A stretch of 62,633 nucleotides of DNA from Myxococcaceae bacterium (lineage in GTDB: Bacteria; Myxococcota; Myxococcia; Myxococcales; Myxococcaceae). The notes beneath the pieces were generated by a model, which had not been told where the DNA came from, did no database searches, and saw only the letters and a program-made list of their open reading frames with translations. Position 1 is the first letter of the stretch, and each line of letters opens with the position of its first letter. The DNA is taken from contig JALOQF010000002.1 in the NCBI GenBank assembly GCA_025459425.1, positions 1 through 62,633 on the forward strand, given 5' to 3'. Positions 60,154 through 62,633 of the stretch are shown here, in pieces. Made by a program: the position numbers and the translations under genes.

Positions 60154-60441
60154 GTCGATGAGCGCCTCGGTCTCGGGGTCGAGGCCGATGAAGGCCGCGC
60201 CGAAGCCCTCGTTCGTGACGTGCGTCACCCGCGCGAAGGTGCTGACGAGCGCGCCGTCTTTGTTCGGCGCGAACTGGACGTGCACCGTCGAGAAGGGGAC
60301 CGGCGTCGCGCGGCTCGAGATGAACAGGCCGCCCGGCGAGAGATCGCTCGCGTAGTCGAGCTCGTACCCGCCCTCGGTCGACGTCTGGTGCTGCACGAGG
60401 AATCGAACGGGCTTGCGGGCGGCGGTGCGGCGGTCGCTCAT
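60142..60441 (-). CDS. PilZ domain protein
   Basis: 99 aa from ATG 60441. PilZ c-di-GMP-binding motifs: RKPVR (R-x3-R, residues 9-13) and DLSPGG (D-x-S-x-x-G, 33-38), then FAPNKDGALVSTFARVTHVTNEG-type strands (shown in parts). Stand-alone PilZ proteins relay c-di-GMP levels to motility or polysaccharide systems; nearby are glycosyltransferases and a polysaccharide exporter. Converges with the MEMO1-like gene by a 12-nt overlap. Confidence 0.92.
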   Translation of the reverse strand: MSDRRTAARKPVRFLVQHQTSTEGGYELDYASDLSPGGLFISSRATPVPFSTVHVQFAPNKDGALVSTFARVTHVTNEGFGAAFIGLDPETEALIDSAL

Positions 60442-60508
60442 GGGGAGGCGGACCATCGTCGATCTCGTCGCGGCGGCGCAACGGGACCATGTGGTATGCG
60501 CGCCGCCC

Positions 60509-61639
60509 GTGTCTCACCCCAGCCTCGCCCTCGACGCGTCCCTCTGGGACGAGCCCATCACCGGCATCGCGCTCTACACCCGGCAGCTCCACCGGGCGCT
60601 GACGGTGCGCGGGCTCACGGTGGAGCGCTGGGGTGCCCGGAAGTCCGGCGAGCAGCCGCGCGGTCGCTGGAGCCGCACCACGTGGACGCTCGGGGCGCTG
60701 CCAGGGCTGCTCTCGTCGCGACGACCGGCGCTGTACCACGCGGCGGCGAACTTCAACCTTCCGCTCCAGCGCACACCGGGCGTGCCGCTGGTGCTGACGT
60801 TTCACGACGCGGTGCCGCTGCTGCTGCCCGAGACGGTGTCGCGGGCGTTCCGCTGGCAGTTCCAGCTCTGGCTCTCGCGCGCCGTCCGGGTGGCCGAGCG
60901 GATCATCTGTGTGTCCGAGTTCGCCAGGCAGAGCCTGCGCGCCGTCGTCGAAGTCGACGACTCGAAGCTGCACGTGGTGCACCACGGCGTCGATCACGTC
61001 GCGACCGTGAAGCCGCCCGACGCGACGACGCTCGCCTGGCTCGACGCGCTGGGGCTGTCGTCACCGTTCGTGCTCTACGCCGGCGCGCTCGACGCGCGGA
61101 AGAACGTCGAGCTCGTGCTGGCCGCCATGGAGCGCCTCCACACCCAGGGCCGTCGCGTCACGCTCGTCCTCGCGGGGCAGCGCTGGTTCGGCAGCGGCCG
61201 CATCGAGCGTGAGGTGCTGCGCCTGAAAGAGCTCGGCGTCGACGTGCGCCCCCTGGGCTACCTCGAAGACCCCGTCTTCTACGCCCTCATGCAGCGTGCC
61301 GGCGTCTTCGTCTTCCCGTCTCGCTCCGAGGGCTTCGGCCTCCCACCGCTCGAGGCCATGCGGCTCGGCGTGCCGACCATCGTGTCCGACGCGGGCTCGC
61401 TGCCCGAAGTGGTCGGCGAGGGCGCGTGGACGGTGGGCGTCGACGACGTGGCCGGGCTCGCCGACAAGCTCGACCGCCTGCTCGGGGACGACGCGCAGCG
61501 CCGAGCCCTGGGTGAGGCGGGCCGACGCCGGGCCGCCGCCTTCACCTGGGCGCGCTGCGCGCTCGAGACGGTGAATGTCTATGCCCTCACCGGAGCGGTG
61601 CCCAGCGGTGCAGGCGTCGATCCGTCCCCGCGGCGATGA
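60509..61639 (+). CDS. GT4 glycosyltransferase
   Basis: 376 aa from GTG 60509; GTG 60491 is an alternative. N-domain WDEPITGIALYTRQLHRALT, C-domain FVLYAGALDARKNVELVLAAMERL with the E-x7-E motif in FPSRSEGFGLPPLEAMRLG, then IVSDAGSLPEVVG. GT-B retaining glycosyltransferase. It may add sugars to the glycan exported by Wzm/Wzt, but it is on the other strand and separated by four genes. Its 3' end overlaps the WD40 gene by 53 nt. Confidence 0.9.
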   Translation: MSHPSLALDASLWDEPITGIALYTRQLHRALTVRGLTVERWGARKSGEQPRGRWSRTTWTLGALPGLLSSRRPALYHAAANFNLPLQRTPGVPLVLTFHDAVPLLLPETVSRAFRWQFQLWLSRAVRVAERIICVSEFARQSLRAVVEVDDSKLHVVHHGVDHVATVKPPDATTLAWLDALGLSSPFVLYAGALDARKNVELVLAAMERLHTQGRRVTLVLAGQRWFGSGRIEREVLRLKELGVDVRPLGYLEDPVFYALMQRAGVFVFPSRSEGFGLPPLEAMRLGVPTIVSDAGSLPEVVGEGAWTVGVDDVAGLADKLDRLLGDDAQRRALGEAGRRRAAAFTWARCALETVNVYALTGAVPSGAGVDPSPRR

Positions 61640-62633
61640 GGGCGTCGTCGCTCGTGAAGGCCACCACCTGCACCTCGCCGGCCTCGGCCGGAACGTCGGC
61701 GACCAACGCGCCAGACTCGAGCTCCCACACGTAGACGTGGCCGTCGTCGCTGCCCGCCGCCAGTCGGTCCGCCGTGTCGTCGAGCCCCAGCGCCGTGACG
61801 CGGTCTCCCGGCTGCGTGAAGGTACGCACCACCCGCCGGTCGGCAGAGCTCCAGTGCTTCACGTGGCCGTTCGCCAGCGAGAAGACGAGGTCTCCCCCGT
61901 GCCAGGCCAGCGCGAGCACCGCAGCGTCGAGGCCCTCGAGCTGGCCGGTCTCGAGGCCATCCTCCGCGCGCAGCCAGCTCACCCGGCGATCGTCGCGCCC
62001 GGCAGCGAGGGTCCGTGAGTCGGGCGCAAAGCGCAGGGAGCGCACCACGTGCTCCCGGGCGCGCCGCACCACCTGCCCCTGCGGGAGCGCGAACAGCACG
62101 AAGGTGCCGTCGTCGAGCGCCCAGGCGGCCCGGCTCCCGTCGGGCGAGACCGCCACGCTCGTCACGCGCGCAGCCGACGCCGGGTGGAGCACCTCGACCG
62201 CGCCGTTCCATCGCTGCGCGAGCACCTGGCCATCGTCGCCGCCGGTGAGCACCCGCAGGGCGTCGGGCCGCTCCGGGCCGGGCACCTCGACGAGAGCCCG
62301 CACCGCGCCCTCGTGCCTCACCTCGAGGAACGCCGTCTGGCGCGTCGCCAGGTCGAGCTTGCGCACCCGCCCGTCCCTCAACCCCGTCATGAGCCAGCCG
62401 CGGGGAAAGACGACCTGCACCGTCGGCACCCCATCGTCGGGGGGCTGGCGGGGCGGCGCGGGAATCTTCCAGGCCTCGACCGAGCGGTTTCTGGGCGCGA
62501 CCACCAACAGGGCCTCGTCGGCCGACCAGGTCAGCGCCTGCACGCCGGGGCTGAACGCACGAAACGCGACGTCGGTCGTCCCGTCGTCGCGCCACACCCG
62601 CACCGAACCCTCGGCGTCCCCCGAGGCGAGCCG
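61587..62633 (-). CDS. WD40-like beta-propeller protein, 5' end outside the window
   Basis: The frame is open to the right edge; the 5' end is outside the window (start before 62633). At least 349 residues of WD-like repeats are visible: LASGDAEGSVRVWRDD, GPERPDALRVLTGGDDGQV, VTSVAVSPDGSRAAWALDDG, RSLRFAPDSRTLAAGRDD, VTALGLDDTADRLAAGSDDGHVYVWEL, VVAFTSDDALIAAGTDRRLHRW. WD40 propellers are binding platforms. An N-terminal kinase domain is common in such myxobacterial proteins but cannot be seen here. Confidence 0.85.
   Translation of the reverse strand, partial: RLASGDAEGSVRVWRDDGTTDVAFRAFSPGVQALTWSADEALLVVAPRNRSVEAWKIPAPPRQPPDDGVPTVQVVFPRGWLMTGLRDGRVRKLDLATRQTAFLEVRHEGAVRALVEVPGPERPDALRVLTGGDDGQVLAQRWNGAVEVLHPASAARVTSVAVSPDGSRAAWALDDGTFVLFALPQGQVVRRAREHVVRSLRFAPDSRTLAAGRDDRRVSWLRAEDGLETGQLEGLDAAVLALAWHGGDLVFSLANGHVKHWSSADRRVVRTFTQPGDRVTALGLDDTADRLAAGSDDGHVYVWELESGALVADVPAEAGEVQVVAFTSDDALIAAGTDRRLHRWAPLR

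Noticed and set aside
1-62633. tRNA or rRNA genes, CRISPR arrays, insertion sequences, prophage or att sites
   Set aside because: None recognised by eye: no transposase or integrase motif, no regularly spaced short repeats and no rRNA-like sequence. A tRNA scan could still find a missed gene.

Overview
The window is strongly G+C-rich, tightly packed bacterial DNA with third-position G/C bias throughout. The gene families point to a myxobacterium (Myxococcota): a DUF2378 (TIGR02265) protein, a MYXO-CTERM type tail, a MopE-type CDGxDNDCDG repeat lipoprotein, HDOD proteins paired with receiver domains, a myxobacterial PilZ protein, a GIDE-domain protein, and many lipoproteins of the 'LLSAC' type. 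I see no tRNA, rRNA, CRISPR array, insertion sequence or phage. This is an inference from gene content, not a taxonomic measurement.

Layout. 0-4.1 kb: a beta-propeller-like lipoprotein running off the left edge, three small unknown genes in an overlapping minus-strand string, an S41 processing protease whose C-terminus is broken, and a zeta-toxin-like kinase pair whose kinase is frameshifted. 4.1-8.4 kb: an alpha/beta hydrolase, then a signalling operon CheX / REC-REC-STAS / HDOD, then a single-HKD PLD-type nuclease. 8.5-15.7 kb: a MopE-repeat lipoprotein; a minus-strand run TPR protein / ASH lipoprotein / MinD-ParA ATPase / CheY-like receiver / HDOD; small lipoproteins. 15.7-20.7 kb: the clearest metabolic operon, lptM-like / lysA / dapA / dapB / FAH hydrolase / folK, with overlaps or gaps of a few bases, preceded by a DUF2378 gene. 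20.8-28.9 kb: an atypical SDR, a GNAT protein, two dihaem c-type cytochromes, a GIDE-domain protein, a ceramidase-like protein, a PPOX-fold protein and a DUF3108 protein. 29-38 kb: a NarL-type regulator and its probable histidine kinase separated by three genes, a MYXO-CTERM/lipoprotein fusion, outer-membrane proteins, a zinc protease lipoprotein, and a PIG-L deacetylase plus TonB-receptor-like pair. 38-50.9 kb: YhbY, a large GYF/DUF4388-like/J-domain/TPR protein, a six-module lipoprotein, a PIN/HTH toxin-antitoxin pair, a YndJ-like protein, a B12-dependent acyl-CoA mutase large subunit, a C15 peptidase-like protein and two small unknowns. 50.9-57.5 kb: a polysaccharide ABC-export locus (Wzm/Wzt, GT2, a double GT4 whose 5' end carries a stop codon, and a coiled-coil protein). 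57.5-62.6 kb: a MEMO1/CapA-like protein, PilZ, a further GT4 and a WD40 protein running off the right edge.

How the genes fit together. lysA/dapA/dapB make lysine and diaminopimelate, with an LptM-like lipoprotein in front as in gammaproteobacteria. Wzm/Wzt exports a glycan made by the adjacent glycosyltransferases. The two REC/HDOD modules are signalling outputs, one linked to a CheX-type phosphatase and one to a MinD-type positioning ATPase.

The most notable observations are gene-structure anomalies: a deletion/frameshift in the S41 protease whose lost frame still couples to the next gene (TGATG); a 2-nt deletion in the zeta-like kinase; an in-frame TGA near the start of the double glycosyltransferase; an ORF with a MYXO-CTERM tail in its middle followed at once by a lipobox; a 127-bp insertion flanked by 29-bp direct repeats that duplicates a ribosome-binding site and start codon; and a PIN toxin frame running 417 nt antisense into a lipoprotein gene. 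I found no single system that I can call clearly new. The three-gene string at 0.7-1.9 kb and the two-gene pair at 50.4-50.9 kb are the least explained genes.
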